From Porphyromonas cangingivalis (GTDB taxonomy: Bacteria > Bacteroidota > Bacteroidia > Bacteroidales > Porphyromonadaceae): a stretch of 64,000 nt of DNA. This document shows positions 35,824 to 43,231 of this stretch, one piece after another. Position 1 is the first letter of the stretch. Each line of letters begins with the position of its first letter. The stretch covers positions 1,550,001 through 1,614,000 of the forward strand of contig NZ_LR134506.1 of the NCBI RefSeq assembly GCF_900638305.1, given 5' to 3'. Made by a program: the position numbers and the translations under genes. Below the pieces are notes generated by a model, which did not search any database, was not told where the DNA came from, and saw only the letters and a program-made list of their open reading frames with translations.

Positions 35824-36492
35824 TCAATAAGTGTAGTCCCATTCGTATTCGTTGAGGTACTCCACCCTGCGCTCTTTGAGGTGGATGCAGACTTTGCGAT
35901 AGGCCATGAGACGGAAGTTCTCTTTGATCCGGTCTTTATATTTCTCTTTGAGGGCGGGGAGTTCGTTCGCAAGACTCAGAGGGACCTCGTTGAGAAACTT
36001 CCACGTTGAGGTCTCGGAGATCCATTCGACGACAGGGTATTCTTTGTCGAACATCAGCACGTTTATGCGGTTGTCGTCCTCGACCGTCATGAGTCCCCTC
36101 ATGTACTGATCGACCTGAGCAATACGCTTGGCTGTACGGAGGTTGTACACTTCGAGGGTCACCACATCATCTTCGCCATCACTCAAGATGAGATGGTCAC
36201 TGACGACATCTTCGACTTCGAGCTCTACACCTTCTATGACAAATGAGGTGAAGTCGGTACTCTTGGCTTGGATCATCAGCGAGTCTATATCATCAGCTCC
36301 GTCTCCCGACTTGAGGATACGGAGGTCTTCGTTCTCGAAAGCGATGGTCTGACTTTGGGTGAGTACCGGGAGCTCGACCGAAGTCTCCGATCCGTCATGG
36401 GAGTCGGAGCCACTCTTTTGTCCTCCTGCACAGCCGATGAGGGCTGTCGACATCAATAGGATGAAGCCGTGGAGTAGTACGTTCGTTTTCAT
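35824..36492 (-). CDS. Hypothetical lipoprotein, paralogue of its upstream neighbour
   Basis: The protein has 222 aa with a lipoprotein signal ending TALIGC (Cys 21). The start at 36492 is chosen because it opens this signal. No known domain is recognised. The body is acidic and beta-rich. Its C-terminus (MAYRKVCIHLKERRVEYLNE, then YEWDYTY) matches the end of the gene upstream (MAYRKIRMYLDSGRIEELDE, then YKWGYMQ). Both also share QYM-G and a 'P-V/Q-x-W' segment. The two are a diverged tandem duplication. Confidence 0.8.
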   Translation of the reverse strand: MKTNVLLHGFILLMSTALIGCAGGQKSGSDSHDGSETSVELPVLTQSQTIAFENEDLRILKSGDGADDIDSLMIQAKSTDFTSFVIEGVELEVEDVVSDHLILSDGEDDVVTLEVYNLRTAKRIAQVDQYMRGLMTVEDDNRINVLMFDKEYPVVEWISETSTWKFLNEVPLSLANELPALKEKYKDRIKENFRLMAYRKVCIHLKERRVEYLNEYEWDYTY

Positions 36493-36515
36493 AGCAAATC
36501 TGATTGAAATAAGTG

Positions 36516-37181
36516 TCACTGCATATAACCCCACTTGTATTCATCGAGCTCTTCTATCCGTCCGCTGTCAAGATACATACGGATCTTACGGTAGGCCATG
36601 GCTGTGAAAACAAAGTCCTGCAACTCCGAATCAAGTGCCCTGACCGAAGCCTTGAGGTGCTCGGGGACATCGTTGGAGAATGTCCATTCTCCGGTAGCAG
36701 GATCCCACTGAGCTTGGGGATAATCATTTCCGTAAGCATAGAACAGGATCTGATTGTCGTTCTCGACTTCGATGGTAGGGCCACTCATGTACTGTTCAAA
36801 CTTGCCTGTCATCTTCCCCGTGAGGAGATCAAAAGCTTGGAGTTCACGGATTACCCCTGTGCCTTCACTCAACAAAAGATGACCAGGTGTCTTTGCTTCA
36901 AAAGCCAAAAATGCCCATGCCCCTTTGACTTCGAAAGGGGCAAAGCCTGCCCATTTAGGTTGGATAAGAAAGATGGCTTGATCAGTGCCTTCAGGAGTGG
37001 CATCAACGATGCGTAGTGTGTCGTCCTCAAACTCCACGAGCTGTCCTTCGGCAAGTTCGGGAAGTGCGACAGCCTGAGCTGTCGAAGCATAGTCAGATCT
37101 CTTATTCGTGCCTGTACAACTCACCGCTCCCATGAGCAGTAGGATGGAGACACAGAGGGTCAAAAGCGAATGTTGTCTCAT
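36516..37181 (-). CDS. Hypothetical lipoprotein, upstream paralogue
   Basis: The protein has 221 aa with a signal ending MGAVSC (Cys 22). The order of segments is the same as in the next gene 23 bp downstream: ALPELAEGQLVEFEDDTLRI, a central FDLLTGKMTGKFEQYMSG, YPQAQWDPATGEWTF and the conserved C-terminal MAYRKIRMYL...DEYKW block. No catalytic motif is visible. It is probably a periplasmic or outer-membrane-anchored protein of unknown role, expressed with its paralogue. Confidence 0.8.
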   Translation of the reverse strand: MRQHSLLTLCVSILLLMGAVSCTGTNKRSDYASTAQAVALPELAEGQLVEFEDDTLRIVDATPEGTDQAIFLIQPKWAGFAPFEVKGAWAFLAFEAKTPGHLLLSEGTGVIRELQAFDLLTGKMTGKFEQYMSGPTIEVENDNQILFYAYGNDYPQAQWDPATGEWTFSNDVPEHLKASVRALDSELQDFVFTAMAYRKIRMYLDSGRIEELDEYKWGYMQ

Positions 37182-37235
37182 AGTAGTGTTGTCATGTTAA
37201 TGGTGGATATTTTCTTGTTTGTGTGTCTGTTTCGG

Positions 37236-38621
37236 TCATTCTTCGTCCAACTCTTCATCGACCTTGGCATCTTGGAGCAGCGAAGAGTTGATGCTCTTGG
37301 TCGAGGGTAGCCCCATGCTACGCATCCCCTCCATCTGTCGGATGAGGTTGCCACGTCCCGAGGAGAGCTGTCCGCGCGCTTGGTCGTACGTTTTCTGAGC
37401 CTCTTCGAGTTTCTTGCCTATGTTTGCAAAGTTGTCCGAGAAGTTGACGAACTTCTCATACATCTTGTTTGCACTGTCGACGATCTTCTGTATGTTTTGG
37501 ATCTGAGTCTCTTTACTCCAGAGGTCGTAGAGGATCTTGAGCATCCCGATGAGGTTGGCAGGCCCCATGAGGAGGACTTTCTTCTTGTAAGCCATCTGCC
37601 AAAGGTCGCTCTGACCGTGTATGGCGAGGTTGTAAGCCCCTTCGTTGGGGAAGAACATGATGACAAAGTCGGGCGAACTCTCCATATAAGCACTGTAATC
37701 CCTCCTGTATAGCTCTTCGATATGGTTCTTGACCGAGTCCAAGTGACGTTTGAGGGCTGAGTTTCGAGCCTCCTCGCCGGTCGCTTCGTGAAACTCGGCA
37801 TAAGCCGTCAATGACACCTTGGCATCGATGATGACATCCCTCTCTCGGGGGAAGTGGATGATCGCATCGGGGCGCATACGCTGACGGGTCTCATCGTTGG
37901 TGAGCTTATTGCCGTGCTCATCGGTGATATACTCCTGCAGTTTGTACTCCCTGCCTTCGGTAAGTCCCGAGTCCTCAAGGATGCGTTCGAGGATGAGCTC
38001 ACCCCAGTCGCCTTGTACCTTGGACTGCCCACGGAGAGCCTCGGTGAGCGAATTGGCTTGATTGGAGAGGTTTTTACTCTGATCCTGAAGTTCCTTGATG
38101 ATGTGAGCAAGGGTATGACGCTCTTTGGCCTCGGTCTCGTAGGACTCTGCCACCTGCTTCTTGAACGCCTCTATCTTCTCCTGCAGCGGAGAGAGGATGA
38201 CCTTGAGGTCCTCTTTTTGCTTCTCTGTGACCTTGTTGCTCTTCTCCTCGATGATCTTCTCTGCTATGAGGCTGAACTCCTTACGCAGCTCTTCTCGTTG
38301 TTGCTCCTGCGCTTCGGTCAGTTCGGCCAACTTCCGACGAAGCCCCTCACGCTCCTCACTCACGGTCGCAACAGCTATTCGAGCATCCTCGGTCTTCTTC
38401 TGACTCTCCTCCAAAGCCGTGCGTAGGGCACGTGCTTCTTCGTTCATCTCCGACAACCGACTCTGTGCCAACGTCGCCTCCGTACGTACCGAGGAGAGCT
38501 CCCGCTCCACCTCATGTAGAGCCGAGAGAGCAGAGTCCGCCAGGGTGTTCTTGCGGACGAAAAGAGAAACCAACACCACAATAATAATCGAAAGGATTGT
38601 GATAATAATGTACCAAGCCAT
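37236..38621 (-). CDS. rmuC: DNA recombination protein RmuC homologue
   Basis: The protein has 461 aa. A single N-terminal transmembrane segment (YIIITILSIIIVVLVSLFV) precedes a long coiled coil (about residues 30-200). The RmuC domain follows, with SKVQGDWGELILERILEDSG, MRPDAIIHFPRERDVIIDAK and VIMFFPNEGAYNLAI. RmuC limits inversions and recombination at short inverted repeats in E. coli; its nuclease-like fold suggests DNA cleavage. It is the last gene of a four-gene minus-strand operon. Confidence 0.93.
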   Translation of the reverse strand: MAWYIIITILSIIIVVLVSLFVRKNTLADSALSALHEVERELSSVRTEATLAQSRLSEMNEEARALRTALEESQKKTEDARIAVATVSEEREGLRRKLAELTEAQEQQREELRKEFSLIAEKIIEEKSNKVTEKQKEDLKVILSPLQEKIEAFKKQVAESYETEAKERHTLAHIIKELQDQSKNLSNQANSLTEALRGQSKVQGDWGELILERILEDSGLTEGREYKLQEYITDEHGNKLTNDETRQRMRPDAIIHFPRERDVIIDAKVSLTAYAEFHEATGEEARNSALKRHLDSVKNHIEELYRRDYSAYMESSPDFVIMFFPNEGAYNLAIHGQSDLWQMAYKKKVLLMGPANLIGMLKILYDLWSKETQIQNIQKIVDSANKMYEKFVNFSDNFANIGKKLEEAQKTYDQARGQLSSGRGNLIRQMEGMRSMGLPSTKSINSSLLQDAKVDEELDEE

Positions 38622-38647
38622 AAGACGCAGAGAAAGGATTAGACGGG

Positions 38648-39385
38648 TTAATTGTACAAGTGATGTAAGAAGCCCACATAAAGTCCTGCAGTCTCGGTAC
38701 GCAGGCGTTCTTTGCCCAGCATGACAGGGACGAAGCCCGATGCCTTTGCCGCTTCGACTTCTTTCGGCGAGAAGTCGCCCTCAGGCCCGATGAGAAAAAC
38801 GGAGTCTTCGCCCCGGACAAAAGCCTCCCGGAGCTCTTGTCGCACACCACTCTCATCACAGTGAGCGATGTACCGGCGAGCGTTGTCGGGCAAGGTCGTC
38901 AAGAAGTCCTTGAGACTGTCGTGCCAAAGGATCTCGGTCGTGACGAGTTTGCGAGACTGCTTGATCGCCGAGATCATGATCTTTTGTAGCCGTTCGACAT
39001 TGACATGACGACGAACGGTATGATCCGTACAGATGAGACTGATACGGTCGAGCCCTATCTCGATGAGTTTCTCCAACATCCATTCGATGCGGTCGATGCT
39101 CTTCGTAGGGGCGATGCCGAGGTGTACCGCAGGCCGTGTGCGCTCGAAGGTCTCCACCGTGCGCTCGATCGCGACGGCTGTCCCCTTGCTGTCTGCCGAC
39201 AGGATGACGGCCTCATATAGGAAGCCCTTGCCATCGGTGACAAGGATACGATCCCCCTCCTTGAGTCTCAGCACCCGTATGGCATGAGCCGACTCTTCGG
39301 GGGGGAGAAATCCCGTGCTCACCACCTCGGGAGCGTAGAAGTAGGTCGTGTCTTCGGAGATCTTGTTGTTGTGCTTTTTACTCAT
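38648..39385 (-). CDS. rsmE: 16S rRNA (uracil1498-N3)-methyltransferase
   Basis: The protein has 245 aa from the ATG at 39385. RsmE methylates U1498 in the decoding centre using SAM. A PUA-like N-terminal domain (SAHAIRVLRLKEGDRILVTD) is followed by a SPOUT knot methyltransferase domain with APTKSIDRIEWMLEKLIEIG, SAIKQSRKLVTTEI, FLIGPEGDFSPKEVE and MLGKERLRTETAGLY. The open frame extends upstream, but this ATG overlaps the preceding stop by 8 bp and begins a normal-length protein. rmuC follows after 26 bp. Confidence 0.94.
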   Translation of the reverse strand: MSKKHNNKISEDTTYFYAPEVVSTGFLPPEESAHAIRVLRLKEGDRILVTDGKGFLYEAVILSADSKGTAVAIERTVETFERTRPAVHLGIAPTKSIDRIEWMLEKLIEIGLDRISLICTDHTVRRHVNVERLQKIMISAIKQSRKLVTTEILWHDSLKDFLTTLPDNARRYIAHCDESGVRQELREAFVRGEDSVFLIGPEGDFSPKEVEAAKASGFVPVMLGKERLRTETAGLYVGFLHHLYN

Positions 39386-40064
39386 TGCCTGAGGTTTTGA
39401 TACGAGCCTCTTGTTCGGCCCAGATGATCTTTGCCCATTCGTATTGCTCTTTGTCGATGCTGAGCTTGTGGAGGATCTCCAGCTCCTCATAGGTGCTCTC
39501 GTGGAGACGCTCCTCAGCCGTCGGATCTGTCACCTCGAGAGGCATCACGCCCTGAGTGATACAACGCCCCAAAAGGCTGTTGGACACACGCTCCTTCTGC
39601 ACATCCAGCCCAAGTTCGCTCACCTCGTCATAGCCCTTGTACTTCACTTGCTTCTCTGCAGTGTTGAGGACGTCCTCCTCGATGTATATGGGGAGGTTGC
39701 GCAGGTAGGCGTGGAGGACACCTTGGTGCATGGTGACCGTGAACGTGACCCGCTCACCCATCTCTCCGAGTGCCATCATCTGAGCCGTCAATGCCCCCGA
39801 ACGCTCTGTGTGTATCGACACACTCCGTATGCGATAGCCCACCGCCATGGCGAAGTCATCCACGACATCGTGATCCACCGCCTCATTGCGAGCGTACCAC
39901 TTGATCGCCGAGATGAATGTCGCCTCCCTGTGACGAGGGATGAACACGGGCATGTGGCGATGTGGCTCTGCGATCTCACGAAGGACCATCGCCATCGTTC
40001 TCTCCTTATTGTTGCTGTGTCCGACACCGATGACGGTCACCTGACACATCTTCACTTCTTTCAT
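39378..40064 (-). CDS. Hypothetical protein in the rsmE/FHA operon
   Basis: The protein has 228 aa and is soluble, with no recognised domain. Notable segments are CQVTVIGVGHSNNKERTM at the N-terminus, PHRHMPVFIPRHREATFIS with four His, and a C-terminal ANEWAKIIWAEQEAR-like helix (YEWAKIIWAEQEARI). It overlaps rsmE by 8 bp and lies 41 bp after the FHA gene, so it is expressed with them. The His-rich stretch could bind a metal, but this is a guess. Confidence 0.75.
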   Translation of the reverse strand: MKEVKMCQVTVIGVGHSNNKERTMAMVLREIAEPHRHMPVFIPRHREATFISAIKWYARNEAVDHDVVDDFAMAVGYRIRSVSIHTERSGALTAQMMALGEMGERVTFTVTMHQGVLHAYLRNLPIYIEEDVLNTAEKQVKYKGYDEVSELGLDVQKERVSNSLLGRCITQGVMPLEVTDPTAEERLHESTYEELEILHKLSIDKEQYEWAKIIWAEQEARIKTSGNE

Positions 40065-40105
40065 CTTTAGTCTCTTACGCTATTGGTCTTCAAAACGAAA
40101 AAGCC

Positions 40106-40666
40106 TTACAGGTCGAAGTCGGCCAGATCGAACTCCTCCTCTTCGACCAACGAGGGAAGATGGACGATGACCGAAAGTGCACCGAGACTGAGGACATCAC
40201 CATCACGGAGATGTACCTGTTCGCCACGAGCGAGCAGACGACCATTGACGAAGGTCCCCGTATTGCTCTCATTGTCCATCACCGAGATCACCTCCTTGCG
40301 TCGCACGATCTTGATGTGGTTGCGACTCATACTCGGATCGGCGGTGAAGACCTGTATGTCAGCCGCAGAGTCCTTGTTCTGTCGCCCGAGGATGCTTGTC
40401 CCCATGGGGATCGAATAGTCCTGAGGGATCGTGAACTGGTTCTCGACGATCTCCAGCCAAGGGTCTGCTTCCTGATCTATCGAAGGCGTGACGACGACCG
40501 CCTTGACAGACCTGTCGGAGTGCTGCATCGATGTCGCACGGCACGAATACACTGCGATGGGTTTGTGACAGTTGGGGCACAAGTTCAGCTCCGCACCATG
40601 ATCCTTGACGGATGGTGCGATGACTTCGATATTGGCTCTGCAATAAGGGCATTTGGTCTTTTCCAT
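40106..40666 (-). CDS. Zinc-ribbon and FHA-domain protein
   Basis: The protein has 186 aa from the ATG at 40666. The N-terminal zinc ribbon has CPYC (Cys 6, 9) and CPNC (Cys 30, 33). The second half is an FHA domain (about residues 90-170) with MGTSILGRQN, the binding loop SMSRNHIKIVR and NESNTGTFVNGRLL, which bind phosphothreonine peptides. It may read out Ser/Thr phosphorylation, but no kinase or phosphatase gene is nearby. It is the first gene of the FHA-unknown-rsmE-rmuC operon. A TAATTTTG box precedes it. Confidence 0.88.
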   Translation of the reverse strand: MEKTKCPYCRANIEVIAPSVKDHGAELNLCPNCHKPIAVYSCRATSMQHSDRSVKAVVVTPSIDQEADPWLEIVENQFTIPQDYSIPMGTSILGRQNKDSAADIQVFTADPSMSRNHIKIVRRKEVISVMDNESNTGTFVNGRLLARGEQVHLRDGDVLSLGALSVIVHLPSLVEEEEFDLADFDL

Positions 40667-40684
40667 TCTTTTTCTCTTTAGTGA

Positions 40685-40692
40685 CAAAATTA
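40685..40692 (-). promoter_or_regulatory. Putative promoter of the FHA-rsmE-rmuC operon
   Basis: On the minus strand TAATTTTG fits TAnnTTTG and lies 18 bp before the FHA start codon. No clear -33 TTTG was found. Confidence 0.35.
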
Positions 40693-40860
40693 CAAGAATT
40701 ATCTCACCCAAGAAAATAAACCCCTTCCCCACAGCCAAGGTCGCGCACTCGCACCGACCGCCCCAAGGTCGGCCACCTCAAGGCCTTGTCCCACAAGACT
40801 CCGCATCACAAACTCCATAAGTCGTCGCACGGATGACCTGACACTCCTCCTCACGTCCCG

Positions 40861-40943
40861 AAAAAAAGTCGTTAAACTTGATGATGAAAGTCGTTAGACT
40901 TGATCTCGAAGGTCGTTAGACTTGATTTGTACCATCCTTTGAC
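40861..40943 (-). repeat. Dispersed 22-bp-unit element, copy D (minus orientation)
   Basis: Read on the minus strand, the units are 40943-40922 (degenerate, ends AAATCAA), 40921-40900 (GTCTAACGACCTTCGAGATC), 40899-40878 and the 17-nt terminal unit 40877-40861 (GTTTAACGAC and seven T). It lies 49 bp after the stop of the minus-strand gene at 40993-41577, in the same orientation. Confidence 0.85.
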
Positions 40944-40992
40944 CTTCGTTACCCTCGGAAAGAAGAAGGGGGACGAGAGGGAGTCCGGACGA

Positions 40993-41577
40993 TCAGAAGA
41001 GGTCATCCACCCATGCCTCAAACTCGTGCTCGTCCTCGGGGGCTTCGTCCACGAAGCATGGATCCATGTGGGTGAGGAAGTGCCAGTCCTCTTCGTCCGA
41101 GCGACGGTAGATGACGGCTTCGCCATCTTCCGAGCCTCGAAAACTCCGATCGACATCGCACCCTCTGCCCTTAAGGAGGGCCGAGACTCTGAGGAAGACC
41201 TCTTCTCTACGAGAGATGTACCGCTCGACCTCTTCGTTTGGGATGACATAAGCATCGACAAGGGTCTGACCATCGACGAGCCCTTGGTCGGGCTCGGACA
41301 TATCAGGCAATTCTCGCCATAGGATCTCGACATCCTCTTTGTCACGAAACATAAATCGGCTCACCGGCACACGGTTGCCGTTTTGTTCGATCTCGATATG
41401 GTCGGGGAGAGCATCGGGACTGAATGTCTCATAGGTGAAGCTGTAGTCTTCGCCCTCCTCCTCGGTCATCCGGTAGCCGGGGATCTGTCGGACGAACGCC
41501 CGTGCGGCTTCCATGTTGTCGAAGAGCACGAGTGGTGTCTCTTGTCCGTTTTGGCTGAATATGAGCAGGTACTTCAT
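40993..41577 (-). CDS. Hypothetical acidic protein
   Basis: The protein has 194 aa from the ATG at 41577 (MKYLLIFSQNGQETPLVLFD). The frame continues upstream into what looks like the promoter region, so this Met is preferred. The protein is very acidic, with a C-terminus rich in Glu and Asp (DEAPEDEHEFEAWVDDLF). No signal peptide or known motif is present. Segments such as VLFDNMEAARAFVRQIPGY hint at a small ferredoxin-like alpha-beta start. The function is unknown. Confidence 0.7.
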   Translation of the reverse strand: MKYLLIFSQNGQETPLVLFDNMEAARAFVRQIPGYRMTEEEGEDYSFTYETFSPDALPDHIEIEQNGNRVPVSRFMFRDKEDVEILWRELPDMSEPDQGLVDGQTLVDAYVIPNEEVERYISRREEVFLRVSALLKGRGCDVDRSFRGSEDGEAVIYRRSDEEDWHFLTHMDPCFVDEAPEDEHEFEAWVDDLF

Positions 41578-41755
41578 GTTTGGTAGATTTTGTCTTTGTC
41601 CCGCAATATACGCCATTTTGTCCAATAGACTTCGCGACCCTGAAGAAACCCCGAAAGAGTCGCGACCGGGTGCGACAAATCGCATACCGGCCACGACACG
41701 TGGGAGGAGGGAGTAAAATAAATGAAGAAAAGAATCGAAATTCAAAGTAAAATTT

Positions 41756-41763
41756 TATCTTTG
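41756..41763 (+). promoter_or_regulatory. Putative promoter of the PhoH gene
   Basis: TATCTTTG fits TAnnTTTG and lies 76 bp before the ATG at 41840. No clear -33 TTTG is present. Confidence 0.4.
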
Positions 41764-41839
41764 TGTCTGAGCACTTTGAACTTCCAAAGAGAAGAAGATC
41801 GTGCCATCGGGCTTATCCACAAACGAATATAGTGTTGCC

Positions 41840-43162
41840 ATGGCTAAGAAGAACTACGTCCTTGACACAAATGTCATACTACACGAGTACAGATGTATCC
41901 AGAAATTTCAGGATAATGACCTCTTTGTGCCGATAACGGTATTGGAGGAGCTGGATAGGTTCAAAAAAGGGTCGGAAGAGATACACTTCAATGCCAGGGC
42001 TTTTGCACGACTATTGGACGAAAAGGCTTCGGGCAAACTCCTTACCGATGGAGTGGTGATCAATGAGGATGGTGGCCGTCTGTCGATCTTGACAAACGGA
42101 CTGTTCGATAAGCGAGTGAAGGCGGCTTTTGCCGGCGACACCGCAGACCATCGCATCCTCTCTGCTGCTCTCACCCTTGCGGACAGAGATCATTCGATCC
42201 CCACAATCCTTGTCACCAAGGACGTCAACCTCCGTATCAAGGCACTCGCCTTGGGTCTCCGTGCCGAAGACTACACATCGGACAAGGTGGTCGACACGAG
42301 CATCATCACGGGCGAATTCAGAGAGGTCGAGGGGATCCCCACAGATATCATTGACGAGATATATAAGGCCAAAGGTGAGGGGATCGAGCTGTCTCGTATC
42401 TCTTTGCCATTCGACCCTATCCCCAACCAGACCTTCATCCTCGACAGCGGACAGAGCTCCGTACTTGCGCGCATAGATCCCCAAAAGGAAAGGGTGCGTG
42501 CCGTGGAGAAGAAGACCCTCTCGGGCATCACACCTCGTAATGCTGAGCAGGCTTTTGCGTTCGATGTACTCACCGATCCCGACATTTCGCTCATCGCACT
42601 CACAGGGACGGCAGGTACGGGCAAGACCCTCTTGGCTCTTGCTGCCGCACTCTCGATGGTGGATGACTATCAGCACATCTATCTGGCTCGTCCGATCGTG
42701 TCGTTGGCCAACAAAGATATAGGCTTCCTGCCCGGCGACTACAAGCAGAAGGTGCAGCCTTATATGCAACCCCTCTTCGACAATCTCAATGTCATCAAGG
42801 CCCAACTCGGCAACCCTATGCGTGTCCGTGAGATCGACGCTCTCCTGACGGACGAAAAGCTCGTCATCGAAGCCCTCGCTTACATCCGTGGTCGAAGCCT
42901 TGCGAACGTGGTCTGTATCGTCGATGAGTCGCAAAATCTCACGCCTCAGGAGATCAAGACGATCATCACACGTGCCGGCGAAAATGCCAAGATGATCTTC
43001 ACGGGTGACGTCCATCAGATCGACTCACCCTACCTCGATGCACGGAGCAACGGCTTGGCATATATGATCGAACGCATGAGAGGAGAAGACTTCTTCGCTC
43101 ATGTCAACCTTGTCCAGGGCGAGCGTTCGCGCCTTAGCGACATAGCGGCAAAAAAACTGTGA
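41840..43162 (+). CDS. PIN-domain PhoH-family ATPase/ribonuclease
   Basis: The protein has 440 aa. A PIN nuclease domain opens the protein (NYVLDTNVILHEYRCIQKF, then VLEELDRFK) and the PhoH ATPase domain starts near residue 240. Walker A is LTGTAGTGKTLLALAAAL, and VVCIVDESQNLTPQEIK and MIFTGDVHQIDSPY are Walker B-like. PhoH2-type PIN-PhoH proteins act as RNA helicase/ribonucleases in other bacteria. The ATG at 41840 is preferred over upstream in-frame codons because it starts the PIN domain. The gene is followed by the carboxyltransferase gene after 69 bp. Confidence 0.93.
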   Translation: MAKKNYVLDTNVILHEYRCIQKFQDNDLFVPITVLEELDRFKKGSEEIHFNARAFARLLDEKASGKLLTDGVVINEDGGRLSILTNGLFDKRVKAAFAGDTADHRILSAALTLADRDHSIPTILVTKDVNLRIKALALGLRAEDYTSDKVVDTSIITGEFREVEGIPTDIIDEIYKAKGEGIELSRISLPFDPIPNQTFILDSGQSSVLARIDPQKERVRAVEKKTLSGITPRNAEQAFAFDVLTDPDISLIALTGTAGTGKTLLALAAALSMVDDYQHIYLARPIVSLANKDIGFLPGDYKQKVQPYMQPLFDNLNVIKAQLGNPMRVREIDALLTDEKLVIEALAYIRGRSLANVVCIVDESQNLTPQEIKTIITRAGENAKMIFTGDVHQIDSPYLDARSNGLAYMIERMRGEDFFAHVNLVQGERSRLSDIAAKKL

Positions 43163-43231
43163 CACCTCACTGCGTTCAGGGAAATACGTGGTAGTGTCTG
43201 ATATATAATCTTTTTACACTTGATTTTTGGT

